From: Solen grandis
Lineage: Eukaryota; Mollusca; Bivalvia; Adapedonta; Solenidae
NCBI GenBank assembly: GCA_021229015.1
Contig: CM037777.1
Coordinates: 65,116,219-65,180,218 of the forward strand
DNA: 64,000 bases
Direction of reading: 5' to 3'
The stretch's first letter is position 1; each line of letters opens with the position of its first letter. The notes beneath the pieces were generated by a model. It did not search any database. It was given only the letters and a program-made list of their open reading frames with translations, and was not told the DNA's origin. This document shows positions 49,971 through 54,935 of this stretch, piece by piece. The translations under genes and the position numbers were made by a program.

Positions 49971-50869
49971 CTCATATCATTTGTTCATAGTCTTTTCTAC
50001 TCGATAATATTTTTGTTAGAAACCTTCTTCTCTCTCATCCAATATTTAACGACATTTTGTTTATATTTCATGACGTTTTCCGCTGATTAAAACTGAATTT
50101 TTACCGTTATAATTTTCTGCCAAAGATTATAATTGTAGGATAGGTAAATCACCGACATATAATTAGTATAGAATATAACTTACAACTGGTAATAACAAAT
50201 AAATTTATTTTTGTAGGTCTTACGATTTTCACCCGCCATTATCCTTAAATTCATTACAGAGAAAGATCTTTTGGTATTACAACAAACAAGGTGTCAAGAT
50301 GGCTCAGACAGTATGGGTCTCGTTATAGCCGTTGTGGTGCTGGCAGTAATATGCGTTGCTGAATCTGTATGTTTCACTGTATTATGGACCAAACGTTGGA
50401 ACACAGGGTACTATTTAAGTTCTGTATCATCTCAAACAGCTCTATATTTTCATCGAATTTAATGAACCTATCTATTCCAAATAATGTTGTTGTTTTTTTC
50501 ATTTATATGTCACAATGTTGAAACTTCTTATGATTCTCATACTGTAGTTGATCGTATGCTTACAGACAGAGCAGTAACAATAATAAAGAGGGCACATCCG
50601 TTCCAGATAGATTTTGCGTAAATGAAATGGTTCAGATTGACGCAAACACCCAAAATGTCCCTGGATCACCAGAGAAAGACAATCAACCAGTTGTGAACGT
50701 TGAGGGTGTCAGTGTAGATGTACACCCAGAGTACCAGGGTTTGTGTTACAGAGACAACACAGAGGGGGCATATTCCCGGTTGCACTCTGGCAGCAAACTT
50801 GCCCATAATGCAACTTCTGATTCTGTCGATGAGCATGTGTACACAAATCTAACAAATAGACTTAATTAA
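20708..50869 (+). CDS. F-lectin/EGF receptor with ITAM-like tail (unit 2), 18 coding exons
   Basis: Exons: 20708-20774, 21069-21296, 24097-24312, 26042-26179, 29394-29528, 30489-30714, 30850-31112, 35965-36099, 36921-37146, 37314-37576, 41826-41960, 43950-44087, 45898-46035, 46316-46453, 47644-47781, 48019-48156, 50260-50407, 50566-50869. They total 3174 bases, giving 1057 residues plus stop with no frame conflict. Domains by residue: signal peptide 1-22; F-lectin-like 23-170; EGF 171-216 and 217-261; F-lectin 262-424; EGF 425-469; F-lectin 470-632; EGF modules 633-677, 678-723, 724-769, 770-815, 816-861 and 862-907; membrane helix 926-950; cytoplasmic tail 951-1057 with Tyr1013, 1018, 1026 and 1049. 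Known: Draper/MEGF10-type receptors join extracellular EGF repeats to a YxxL-paired tail and clear corpses; F-type lectins bind fucose-type glycans. Inferred: a surface receptor for glycan-bearing cells or microbes. Exon choice rests on splice signals only. Confidence 0.8.
21069..21296 (+). CDS. Unit 2 exon 2: F-lectin-like domain 1, N-terminal half
   Basis: Acceptor CTTCAG, donor GTACTT, phase 1 to 1. Begins ENIALHKNAKQSST and contains ATDGN, a CRCC cysteine cluster, SWWEVDLG and GRNDNF. These are the hallmarks of the F-type lectin / discoidin-like galactose-binding fold. A His sits 25 residues before the Arg of R-N-D, close to the family's H-x(26)-R-x-D sugar motif, so this domain may still bind fucose-type glycans. 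Confidence 0.88.
21297..24096 (+). other. Intron 2 of unit 2
   Basis: AT-rich with no coding signal apart from chance ORFs. Contains a T-run at 22230-22256 and the foldback element family at 22696-23500. Nothing else recognised. Confidence 0.6.
22696..22856. mobile_element. Foldback (hairpin) MITE-like element
   Basis: Left arm AGGATATTTGTTGAGTTCGG continuing through TGTAAGATCGCATTTTAT is the near-complement of the right arm, which ends in CAACAACTATCCT. The two halves pair over most of their length around a short centre near GTGGCGAAAC. A third, more diverged arm occurs inverted at about 23408-23500, so 22696-23500 may be one larger composite element. No ORF inside. Confidence 0.8.
24097..24312 (+). 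CDS. Unit 2 exon 3: F-lectin-like domain 1, C-terminal half
   Basis: Acceptor TTCCAG, donor GTAAAT, phase 1 to 1. Encodes VQLQGFNLYISNHS through SVAEYLKRRGHYTILVED to ICELQVFTG, the closing strands of the galactose-binding-like fold, where an ICE(L/I)xVF ending is typical. Joins exon 2 as NDNFKG-less junction ...NFK/VQLQGFNLY. The unit 3 pseudogene has the cognate exon at 62084-62285. Confidence 0.88.
24313..26041 (+). other. Intron 3 of unit 2
   Basis: AT-rich, no recognised element beyond short T-runs (24893-24900). The ORFs at 25566-25828 show no domain and overlap each other in two frames, as chance ORFs do. Confidence 0.6.
26042..26179 (+). CDS. Unit 2 exon 4: EGF module 1
   Basis: 46 residues from DCPAGSYGVSC to GPTCHQ with eight cysteines spaced as in the laminin/MEGF-type EGF repeat. 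Acceptor TTGATAG has a poor pyrimidine tract but is the only in-phase AG; donor GTATGT. Phase 1 at both ends, so it can be skipped or duplicated without frame loss. Confidence 0.85.
26402..26515. repeat. A/C-rich low-complexity tract
   Basis: Long A-runs mixed with AACAAC and CCACC words. Intron 4 of unit 2. The ORF on the minus strand here is a poly-Phe/Val artefact. Confidence 0.9.
26880..27165. repeat. Dispersed repeat ending in CTCACCGGTGAGC
   Basis: Contains CCAAGTTTCATCCATTTCTA, GCGGTTTCAGAGATGTCTT, GTTGACGACACACGACGACG and the palindrome AGCTCACCGGTGAGCT at its end. It is similar in style to the end of the element at 8090-8720. It recurs in copy B at 33480-33765. Confidence 0.6.
28767..29034. 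mobile_element. Foldback element with long inverted arms (copy A)
   Basis: Starts GCATACGCGCCC and ends GGGCGCGTATGC. The arms pair through GGAAAATTAAAACTA, AGAATTTTCTTAAACTTT and TATAGAGAATTAC on one side and their complements on the other, around a centre rich in CCCC. About 268 bases and no ORF. Copy B carries it at 35316-35605, with ACAAATTTATGGGG retained that copy A has lost. The third cassette, C, lacks it near 41484. Confidence 0.85.
29394..29528 (+). CDS. Unit 2 exon 5: EGF module 2 (copy A)
   Basis: 45 residues starting ECTSLTYGPSCSGTCHC. Acceptor CTCTAG, donor GTATTA, phase 1 to 1. Nine cysteines: the eight of the family plus one in GFCGFN where copies B and C have GFSGFN. The odd cysteine could be unpaired or form an intermolecular bond. 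Confidence 0.88.
29560..30117 (+). mobile_element. SINE-related block (copy A intron)
   Basis: 29565-29860 carries a tRNA-like head with GTTCGAGCGTCTAACGCGC and a CCCCCGGCAGCGAC box-B remnant, ending in GACGTTAAACCC. 29983-30117 is the 3' half of the tRNA-Ser-type SINE: GGTAGGTCTGTGATTCTACC through AGCTGGACGTCGC to ACTGTCGATGCGACGGTAAAC. Both recur in copy B (36135-36685), and a diverged first part lies in C (42000-42310). Confidence 0.7.
30320..30440 (+). pseudogene. Ghost F-lectin exon (copy A)
   Basis: The stretch ATCACATACAG-ACGAAGACTTGCTACAC and ATCCATGTGGATCCCAGT is a decayed partial copy of the start of the real F-lectin exon that follows at 30489 (ATCACACACAG, GATTTGCTGCCC, ATCCATGTCGACCCC). 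It is absent from copy B by a deletion and present in C at about 42600-42690. It lacks most of the domain and is not a usable exon. Confidence 0.6.
30489..30714 (+). CDS. Unit 2 exon 6: F-lectin-like domain 2, N-terminal half (copy A)
   Basis: Acceptor CACACAG. Encodes DSDLLPIIHQ, ASLAIDGSEG, DTCHCCSVTKANQSWWRLEL and KLIGRSGK. The fold landmarks (AIDG, CHCC, SWW) remain, but the sugar-motif His is Lys and R-x-D is R-S-G. I end the exon at AAAAG before GTTTTA (phase 2), since only this joins in frame to the next exon; the nearer GTAAAA donor at 30708 would break the frame. Confidence 0.8.
30850..31112 (+). CDS. Unit 2 exon 7: F-lectin-like domain 2, C-terminal half (copy A)
   Basis: Acceptor AAACAG, donor GTAAGT (near-consensus), phase 2 to 1. 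Encodes FGMILAIDLYITMKLP, a longer central loop than in domain 1, then LLVICDIKVFQG, the typical closing strand with the domain-ending cysteine. Confidence 0.82.
31113..33181 (+). other. Intron 7, first part
   Basis: Duplicated sequence without exons: CT-rich tract 31795-31848, AT-rich text, and after the copy A end at 33011 a segment with GACGAACGGACAGACGGACA and GACGGGGGATAAT (33090-33172). That segment is a dispersed-repeat terminus and sits directly at the A/B junction. The short ORFs at 31393, 32541 and 32849 show no domain. Confidence 0.6.
35316..35605. mobile_element. Foldback element with long inverted arms (copy B)
   Basis: The same element as at 28767 in copy A, here with the fuller centre GAAACAAATTTATGGGG and its complement. 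It was inserted before the A/B duplication. Confidence 0.85.
35965..36099 (+). CDS. Unit 2 exon 8: EGF module 3 (copy B)
   Basis: 45 residues starting ECTNSTYGPSCSGTCHC, eight cysteines, GFSGFNC near the end. The acceptor is TCTCAAG, where copies A and C have TCTCTAG; AAG acceptors are usable but weaker. Donor GTATTA, phase 1 to 1. Confidence 0.85.
36921..37146 (+). CDS. Unit 2 exon 9: F-lectin-like domain 3, N-terminal half (copy B)
   Basis: Near-identical to exon 6 with the same acceptor, the same competing donors (GTAAAA at 37140, GTTTTA at 37147) and the same loss of the His and R-x-D sugar residues. Phase 2 end chosen for frame. Confidence 0.8.
37314..37576 (+). CDS. Unit 2 exon 10: F-lectin-like domain 3, C-terminal half (copy B)
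   Basis: Almost the same protein as exon 7; a visible change is LRGEEYGD for LRREEYGD. Acceptor AAACAG, donor GTAAGT, phase 2 to 1. Confidence 0.82.
37577..39760 (+). other. Intron 10, first part
   Basis: The copy B tail runs to 39387 without exons (CT-rich tract 38173-38223). 39388-39760 is AT-rich with an A-run at 39549-39566 and nothing recognisable. Confidence 0.6.
39770..40230. repeat. Diverged tandem repeat, about 150-170 bp units
   Basis: Phrases such as TACATTGA, AGAACCACAACTATTCCTTGTCC, AAGAGCCGTAATTCTCCCTTGTCC and CATGAACCATAATC recur in order about every 130-170 bases. No coding sequence. Confidence 0.55.
40290..41490 (-). pseudogene. Non-LTR retrotransposon reverse transcriptase, truncated
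   Basis: Minus-strand text reads as a broken reverse transcriptase. Frames give CFIDVTKAFD (about 41265-41295), GDCLSPIIFSLYVNDL (about 41050-41110), the catalytic YVDD box at 40982-40993 followed by IVLFSETAEGLQ, then IIPILNQGSE (about 40600-40640) and NEMNWTTYIDKALRIL (about 40330-40390). These are the ordered landmarks of LINE-type elements through the C-terminal region. Stops and frameshifts separate the pieces, and no endonuclease domain is seen. It lies antisense in intron 10, just upstream of cassette C. Confidence 0.85.
41826..41960 (+). CDS. Unit 2 exon 11: EGF module 4 (cassette C)
   Basis: 45 residues starting ECTNLTYGPNCSGTCHC, eight cysteines, phase 1 to 1. Acceptor CTCTAG, donor GTATTG. 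Its flanks match copies A and B from about 41490 onwards. It is the diverged third member of the EGF/F-lectin cassette family. Confidence 0.88.
42590..42765 (+). pseudogene. F-lectin remnant of cassette C, deleted at an (AT)n tract
   Basis: 42600-42690 matches the ghost exon of copy A (ACATACAG, TTGCTGCAC, GACATCCATATCGACCCC). Then comes (AT)n at 42706-42740, followed immediately by AGGAGGTAAGTTTACTCATT, which is the end and donor of the second F-lectin exon in A and B. Everything between is gone, so cassette C has no lectin domain. Confidence 0.75.
42766..43949 (+). other. Intron 11, remainder
   Basis: AT-rich, no element recognised. No exon-like frame between splice signals. Confidence 0.6.
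43950..44087 (+). CDS. Unit 2 exon 12: EGF module 5
   Basis: 46 residues starting DCRVGYYGTSCDHECHC and ending GQACNK, eight cysteines. Acceptor TTTCCAG, donor GTAACG, phase 1 to 1. Its sequence is distinct from modules 2-4 and 6-9. Confidence 0.88.
44088..45897 (+). other. Intron 12
   Basis: AT-rich, nothing recognised. The acceptor for the next exon has a good pyrimidine tract (ATTTTTTTTCTTAAG). Confidence 0.6.
45898..46035 (+). CDS. Unit 2 exon 13: EGF module 6
   Basis: 46 residues starting ECNNPSFGTSCSNICHC, ending GPSCDR; eight cysteines. Donor GTATTT, phase 1 to 1. First of a closely related run (modules 6-9 and the pseudo-exon) sharing CDxVxGxCDLGxC. Confidence 0.9.
46316..46453 (+). 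CDS. Unit 2 exon 14: EGF module 7
   Basis: 46 residues starting ECNNSLFGQNCSNICHC, ending GSSCDT; eight cysteines. Acceptor TTTCTAG, donor GTAAAA, phase 1 to 1. Only 280 bases after the previous exon, indicating recent exon duplication. Confidence 0.9.
46454..47643 (+). other. Intron 14
   Basis: Contains a three-copy tandem repeat, listed separately, and otherwise AT-rich sequence with nothing recognised. Confidence 0.6.
46678..46815. repeat. Three-copy 40-50 bp tandem repeat
   Basis: The phrase ATACATATATTTATAGTTTA followed by CCG(G/A)TATTATCAGCCTAGTA occurs three times in succession, the first two separated by a few extra bases. Confidence 0.95.
47644..47781 (+). CDS. Unit 2 exon 15: EGF module 8
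   Basis: 46 residues starting GCNSISFGFNCSHICHC, ending GSSCDQ; eight cysteines. Acceptor ATCTAG, donor GTATTT, phase 1 to 1. Confidence 0.9.
47929..47962. repeat. (TA)n microsatellite
   Basis: About 17 TA units in the short intron before exon 16. Confidence 0.95.
48019..48156 (+). CDS. Unit 2 exon 16: EGF module 9
   Basis: 46 residues starting ECSHPSFGPNCSHTCHC, ending GPSCDQ; eight cysteines. Acceptor CAACAG, donor GTATGT. The exon's last base is A where its sisters have G, so the junction residue becomes Lys in either joining partner. Confidence 0.9.
48412..48461. repeat. (AAAT)n microsatellite
   Basis: About twelve AAAT/AATA units directly left of the inverted-repeat element that follows. 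Confidence 0.95.
48467..49020. mobile_element. Terminal-inverted-repeat element, about 0.55 kb
   Basis: Left end ATGGCTGTATTCGATTGGAC is matched, inverted, by the right end GTCAAAACGAATACGGCCAT; further in, GGCTTACGCCG and GGCGTACCCCG-like text also correspond. The interior is clearly more GC-rich than the host intron (ACCGGCGCACGCC, CCGGCGCACAATGGCGG), with no transposase frame. Likely a nonautonomous DNA transposon. No clear target-site duplication found. Confidence 0.65.
49116..49258 (+). pseudogene. EGF module 10: donor-less exon or alternative soluble end
   Basis: Acceptor TGTCCAG and an open EGF frame KCYSTYFGLNCFYKCHC match modules 6-9, but two changes matter. The seventh cysteine is Ser (LGLSDSGW against LGLCDPGW). 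The donor is destroyed: sister exons read GACCGAG/GTATTT, this one GACCGAG/ATTAGA, so translation runs into TAG at 49256-49258. An AATAAA lies at 49384. Either it is skipped (dead exon), or it ends a transcript without transmembrane helix and tail, giving a secreted form of about 950 residues. The spliced membrane form is my default. Confidence 0.75.
49384..49389 (+). promoter_or_regulatory. Candidate polyadenylation signal AATAAA
   Basis: Canonical hexamer 125 bases after the TAG of the donor-less EGF exon. Such hexamers are frequent by chance in DNA this AT-rich, so the weight is modest. Confidence 0.3.
49390..50259 (+). other. Intron before the transmembrane exon
   Basis: AT-rich with (AC)n at 49927-49967. 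No exon-like frame recognised. Confidence 0.6.
49927..49967. repeat. (AC)n microsatellite
   Basis: About twenty uninterrupted CA units. Confidence 0.97.
50260..50407 (+). CDS. Unit 2 exon 17: juxtamembrane and transmembrane helix
   Basis: Acceptor TTACAG, donor GTACTA, phase 1 to 2. Encodes a short stalk ending CQDGSDS, the helix MGLVIAVVVLAVICVAESVC with FTVLW, and the basic stop-transfer TKRW. One cysteine lies outside the helix and two within. One acidic residue (Glu) sits inside the helix, an arrangement that in immune receptors can serve pairing with a partner. Confidence 0.88.
50566..50869 (+). CDS. Unit 2 exon 18: cytoplasmic tail with ITAM-like motif
   Basis: Acceptor CTTACAG, phase 2 start, stop TAA at 50867-50869. 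The 100-residue exon product ends with YQGL, nine residues, YSRL, nineteen residues, YTNL, then TNRLN. YxxL-x(6-12)-YxxL is the ITAM rule, so the first pair qualifies; the third motif is too far away but resembles a hemITAM or ITIM-like site. Phosphorylation by Src-family kinases and docking of a Syk/Shark-type kinase is the expected use if functional. Unit 1 conserves YSxL and YTNL. Confidence 0.88.
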
Positions 50870-51366
50870 TCCAGATGTTCTTAAGTAGCCTCTTATAGGT
50901 TCAGTAGCCTGTCACTAAGTTTAAAGAAATACAAAACACCGACATACGCGTAAAGTTTTGGGCTGGCTAGAGTAATAGTAGTTTATTCATTTTGGGACTT
51001 TGTATTCATGATACATGTTACTTTATATTAAAATAAATTAAATGTGTATGTGTGCAAATGAGCTTTAACTATCAAAACACGTATCTATAAATATATATTA
51101 GGTAATAAATAGACATTATATTGTACTTATTGTATGTTACCTATAAATTTAAAGATCATTTGTTGATTTTAGTGTTATGTCGTAATGGTGATAGGAAGAA
51201 AATTAAACTTTTGCATATAAATGCATTGTCTATGGCTACATGCTAGACAGTATGCGATCTAACTATGACAACATACATTTTCAGTACATAAGGTATATCA
51301 TGAAGATAAACTGTAGACTATATGTTTGTATAGTAGAGGGCCGTGATATATATATCAGAGAACTGA
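50870..51366 (+). other. 3' flank and probable 3'UTR of unit 2
   Basis: Homologous to 12663-13200 behind unit 1 (ACCGACATACGCGTAAAG, GGCTAGAGTAAT, TTCATGATACATG). An AATAAA-like signal lies near 51033. No coding sequence. Confidence 0.6.
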
Positions 51367-51367
51367 C

Positions 51368-51645
51368 TCTGAAAATATAAGGGCCTCCGTGGCCGAGAGG
51401 GTAAAGTCGCTGACTTTAACTCTCACCCAGCCCCTCACCTCGTGGGTTCGAATCCCGGCAGGGTCATTCGGGTTTTCATGTGAGGAAGCCTTCCAGCTGG
51501 CTTGCAGTAGGTCGGTGGTTCTACCCGGATGTCTCCATGCATTCGGGGTCTTTCTCCACCTGTAATTAGCTGGACGTCGCAATATGACTGAAATACTGTC
51601 GAAGCGACGGTAAACTCAAATAATGAGTCTAGTCTGAAAATATAA
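51368..51645 (+). mobile_element. Full-length tRNA-Ser-derived SINE with target-site duplication
   Basis: The body, 51381-51632, starts GGGCCTCCGTGGCCGAGAGG (tRNA box A), has GGGTTCGAATCCCGG (box B), a CTTCCAGCTGGCTTGCAGTA central part and the tail ACTGTCGAAGCGACGGTAAAC. It is flanked by the perfect 13-base repeat TCTGAAAATATAA at 51368-51380 and 51633-51645. A young, complete copy suitable as family reference. Confidence 0.93.
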
Positions 51646-52963
51646 AGGAAATTTGTCTGTTTAAAATTTATTTCGAAAAATATATTAAAAAAAAATCAGA
51701 GTTTTGGGATAGTTTTTGTATACATTTTGGTATGGGCACAAATGAGATTTTATGCCCGTTTTGTATTTTCAATGCATATTTGACAGTATTTTTATCTGTA
51801 ACTTATAGAATACATTATAAGTTACAAATGATGATAAAAATATTTAAAAAATATCATTTTAATATACTGTTTCAGTATTTAGAAACGAAATCGTTCTTTT
51901 AATGTCATGTTTTTTCAACAAATTTTAGCAAATAGTGATGCTCAACCATAAGCTTGATCTCTAAAACAAGCCTGGTTACCCCCAATTTTTAATTCATATA
52001 TCTTTTAGTTAAAGTCTAAAGTACTTACATGCAAATTTTTAGAAAAATCTGTCCGTTAGAAAAAACCCGCTCAAACACCTTTAAGAGAAAGACTCAAAAT
52101 GACACCAGTATGTGAAACCAAATTTTGGCAAAATATTTTCATGTTAGACATCCTTATACATCCTGTATAGGAAAATTCTTGTAAATAGGAAACTGAAGAG
52201 TAGATGAAAGAATAATATAATACACAGAATAAAATATCTATACCAAACAATTATGTTCTCAGAACGTACATATTCCCATGATAGAGTATATACTGTTCAT
52301 TTTTATTGTTAAAGGCGCGTAAAGAAATCCGTTTTAGATACAGAAATTTTCAAGCATACCGTAAGACAGTAGTTCTAACCAAAGATAAAACAGAAATAAG
52401 ACTTGATGTTAAATTGAATGCGTTGAATGCGTTTAAAATTCGTGGAAACATGCGTTTGATTACACTTTTACACTAATTGTAAATAATCGAAGATATACGT
52501 ATCCATTGTGTACGAGGATATAAATTATACAAAGTCAGCTTGTCCAATGTATCATGGTGTATCACCCATTTACTTTATAAACAACAGCAACAAAATGTGT
52601 TTTATATTATTCTGTCTAGCATCAATGAATTGTTGATAAGAAATGCAGCAGTGTATTTGTTTGACAACTTTAAGAGATGCAAATTTTTATTAAAAAATAA
52701 CCTTCCGCTATTATTCTAAGGCACATCTTTATGTAGTATATACATGCTGATATGTGCTGTAAAGTATTCTATTTATATTTTATGCAAACTGCTGAAATAC
52801 TGGGTTCTATCAGTGAAATATAACCTATATCAATCCACACTGTGGCTGATATAGATATACAGGAACTGCTTTTTTTTCTATAAAGGGAGATAATTGAGTA
52901 AATATGTAGTCTTGGTGTATTTACTAGTTGCCTGCCTTTTTTTCCTGCTTGTTTTGCCAAATA
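51646..52963. other. Intergenic, nothing recognised
   Basis: AT-rich, with T- and A-runs. The short minus ORF at 52769-52960 has no recognisable domain. Confidence 0.5.
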
Positions 52964-53426
52964 GGACTAAGACCACAATTACCTGCCCTTGGTTACCCTG
53001 TATCCGGATGTGCCTACACAGAAAATAGTGACCCTATTTAATGCTGAATTAAGGTGAGTTTTTGACTGAAAGACATGCAATAAAGGATCAAATTCTATAG
53101 AACACAGTTAAAATAGTCATAAAATGCCCAATTTAGAGGCCTTATTGCACCACAACCTTAAAATTTGAGCATTACTGAGAGGGGAATTTTTGAGAAAATT
53201 GGTGTGAAATGGCCGACCGGTGCACTAAATTCATACGTATGTTATTTAAGCTTAAATAGGTCAAAAAGTAGTCGGGTGACCCCATGTTTAAAATGTACAG
53301 AATTATTTCTCTTGAATAGATCTATCTAATGAGGGTAAGTTTGGATGTCAATTTCCCTTACAGAAATTGTCATTTGCATATATGCTTATATAGAACATAT
53401 AGTAAAATTAATTGTGGTCTTAGTCC
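52964..53426. mobile_element. Nonautonomous DNA element with perfect 18-bp inverted ends
   Basis: GGACTAAGACCACAATTA at 52964-52981 is the exact reverse complement of 53409-53426. The 463-base interior has no long ORF. No convincing target-site duplication is visible (flanks AAATA and TGATA). Confidence 0.85.
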
Positions 53427-53860
53427 TGATATAGGCTGGATTTTGAGAGGGGGGTGACCTACTTTCATTATTAATAACTTTTTTATTATGCATGTTTTTT
53501 ACTTGAAATTTGGCACAGTTATTGCTTATAAAGATATAAATGTGTTACTATGTTTGTTTAAGAAAATATAATATATATAAAAAATATAATTTTTTCCTAT
53601 CTTACTAAAAAAATTTCAGAATCTACTTTCGGTTTGAAAGATACATGTTTATAATAGCCATGACAACAGCAGGGTTCAAAATAATAAAAAAAATCATGCC
53701 TCAGTTTGGTATGAAACAGCAGAATGGGACAAATGGGAGTTAAATATTCCATTTTACTAGTAGAAAAAATATCCAAAATGAGAAAACTGCCATGGTAAGT
53801 CAGGTTCCACAAACCAGAGACTCCTCAAGGACCATTTTTCAGATGCAGTTTAGCATACTA
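53427..53860. other. Intergenic, unrecognised
   Basis: AT-rich text with a segment (ATTATTAATAACTTTTTTATT, TACTTGAAATTTGGCACAG) that reads like a dispersed repeat. No supportable gene. Confidence 0.4.
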
Positions 53861-53874
53861 TCCAAGTTGACATA

Positions 53875-54075
53875 TTGCGACACAGTATGAATCATAGAAT
53901 TCTGCTTGAAAAGCATGATTGTGATGTTCCGCATCTGTGCCATGAGTTACTCTGCATAAATGTGGAACACTTTAGACTTGAGCCCCATGATATGAACATG
54001 AGACAGCAGATTTGTATTAATAAGGGGAGATGCTTAGCTCATGATGGCTATCATGAATGCCGTGACAGCTATTGT
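53875..54075 (+). other. Unrecognised cysteine-containing ORF, possible exon
   Basis: An open frame containing HDCDVPHLCHELLCINVEH and GRCLAHDGYHECRDSY, with five cysteines and several histidines, ends at GACAGCTATT before a consensus GTAAGT donor (about 54074). Composition is less AT-biased than its surroundings. I recognise no family. Could be an exon of an unknown gene, a transposon-derived exon or chance. Confidence 0.25.
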
Positions 54076-54204
54076 AAGTATTTGGCAAATTTTCTTTCTT
54101 CTTATTTATTTATTTATTTTTTGGTTATGTGATTCTTTGTTTAAGGGATTGTGCTGTCTTTGGGGGACCATGTGTTTGTAGTGTTTTCATGCTTATATGT
54201 ATAT

Positions 54205-54325
54205 ACTCCTCCCTCTCTCTCTCTCTCTTTATATATCTTTCTCTCTCACTCTTTATCTCTCTCTCTCTTTATCTCTCTCTCTCCCTCTCCCCCCCCCCCA
54301 ACACCCCTCTCTCTCTTTCTCTCTC
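54205..54325. repeat. (CT)n-rich low-complexity tract
   Basis: CTCTCTCT runs interrupted by TATATATC and a C-run at 54290-54299. The ORFs over it are simple-sequence artefacts. Confidence 0.95.
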
Positions 54326-54571
54326 AGAAAAAGAATCAAAACAAAAAACTCAAATACACTATATTTTTAAGACAGAACAGTGTCGCTTTAATAAAAGTGG
54401 TTAGTTTTCATGGTGTAGACAAATGTGTACATAATTTTTCTTCATCATGTGAACTGGAGACTGCAATTAAAAGGCTCATTCACTGCCATAATATAAAACT
54501 CAGTGACACATTCCAGCATCTTATTTACAGGCACTTATGAAAACAATAATATTCAAATAAAGGACAAGCAA

Positions 54572-54671
54572 NNNNNNNNNNNNNNNNNNNNNNNNNNNNN
54601 NNNNNNNNNNNNNNNNNNNNNNNNNNNNNNNNNNNNNNNNNNNNNNNNNNNNNNNNNNNNNNNNNNNNNNN
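54572..54671. other. Assembly gap (100 N)
   Basis: 100 N, size unknown, between receptor units 2 and 3. Any gene fragment on either side is interrupted here. Confidence 1.
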
Positions 54672-54748
54672 AAATAAACAAATTTTATAAAAATCATGCA
54701 TAAAATTAAAGACGATAAATATGAAATGAGCATATTTTCCTCCTTCAG

Positions 54749-54935
54749 ATCAACAAAACCAAGGCCGTATGCTCTTCCTGAAGCGCAAGAAAAAGGGCCC
54801 CGTTCAGAGTTGAAATGTTTGGCCCCGATAGTCTTTCTGTTTTCGCTTGCTGAGAAACGATTTGTCGAATCTCCATTTTGGCAAAATCAAGATGTTGGTA
54901 CCTTTGAGCTTGTATTGATATGCCTTAACTTCTAA
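54749..54935 (+). other. Unrecognised ORF after an acceptor-like site
   Basis: After TCCTCCTTCAG (pyrimidine tract and AG) an open frame reads STKPRPYALPEAQEKGPRSE, then VFLFSLAEKRFVESPFWQN to a stop at 54933-54935. Base composition is more balanced than its surroundings. It could be a terminal exon or transposon remnant, possibly connected with the ORF at 53875 across the gap, but I recognise no family. Confidence 0.2.

Noticed and set aside
50566..50869. A single ITAM formed by YSRL and YTNL
   Set aside because: Nineteen residues separate them, beyond the 6-12 allowed; the qualifying pair is YQGL and YSRL.
51381..51470. A tRNA-Ser-like gene (box A and box B present)
   Set aside because: It is followed by a SINE body and tail and flanked by a target-site duplication, so it is the head of a SINE, not a tRNA gene. 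The same applies at 18230 and 60757.
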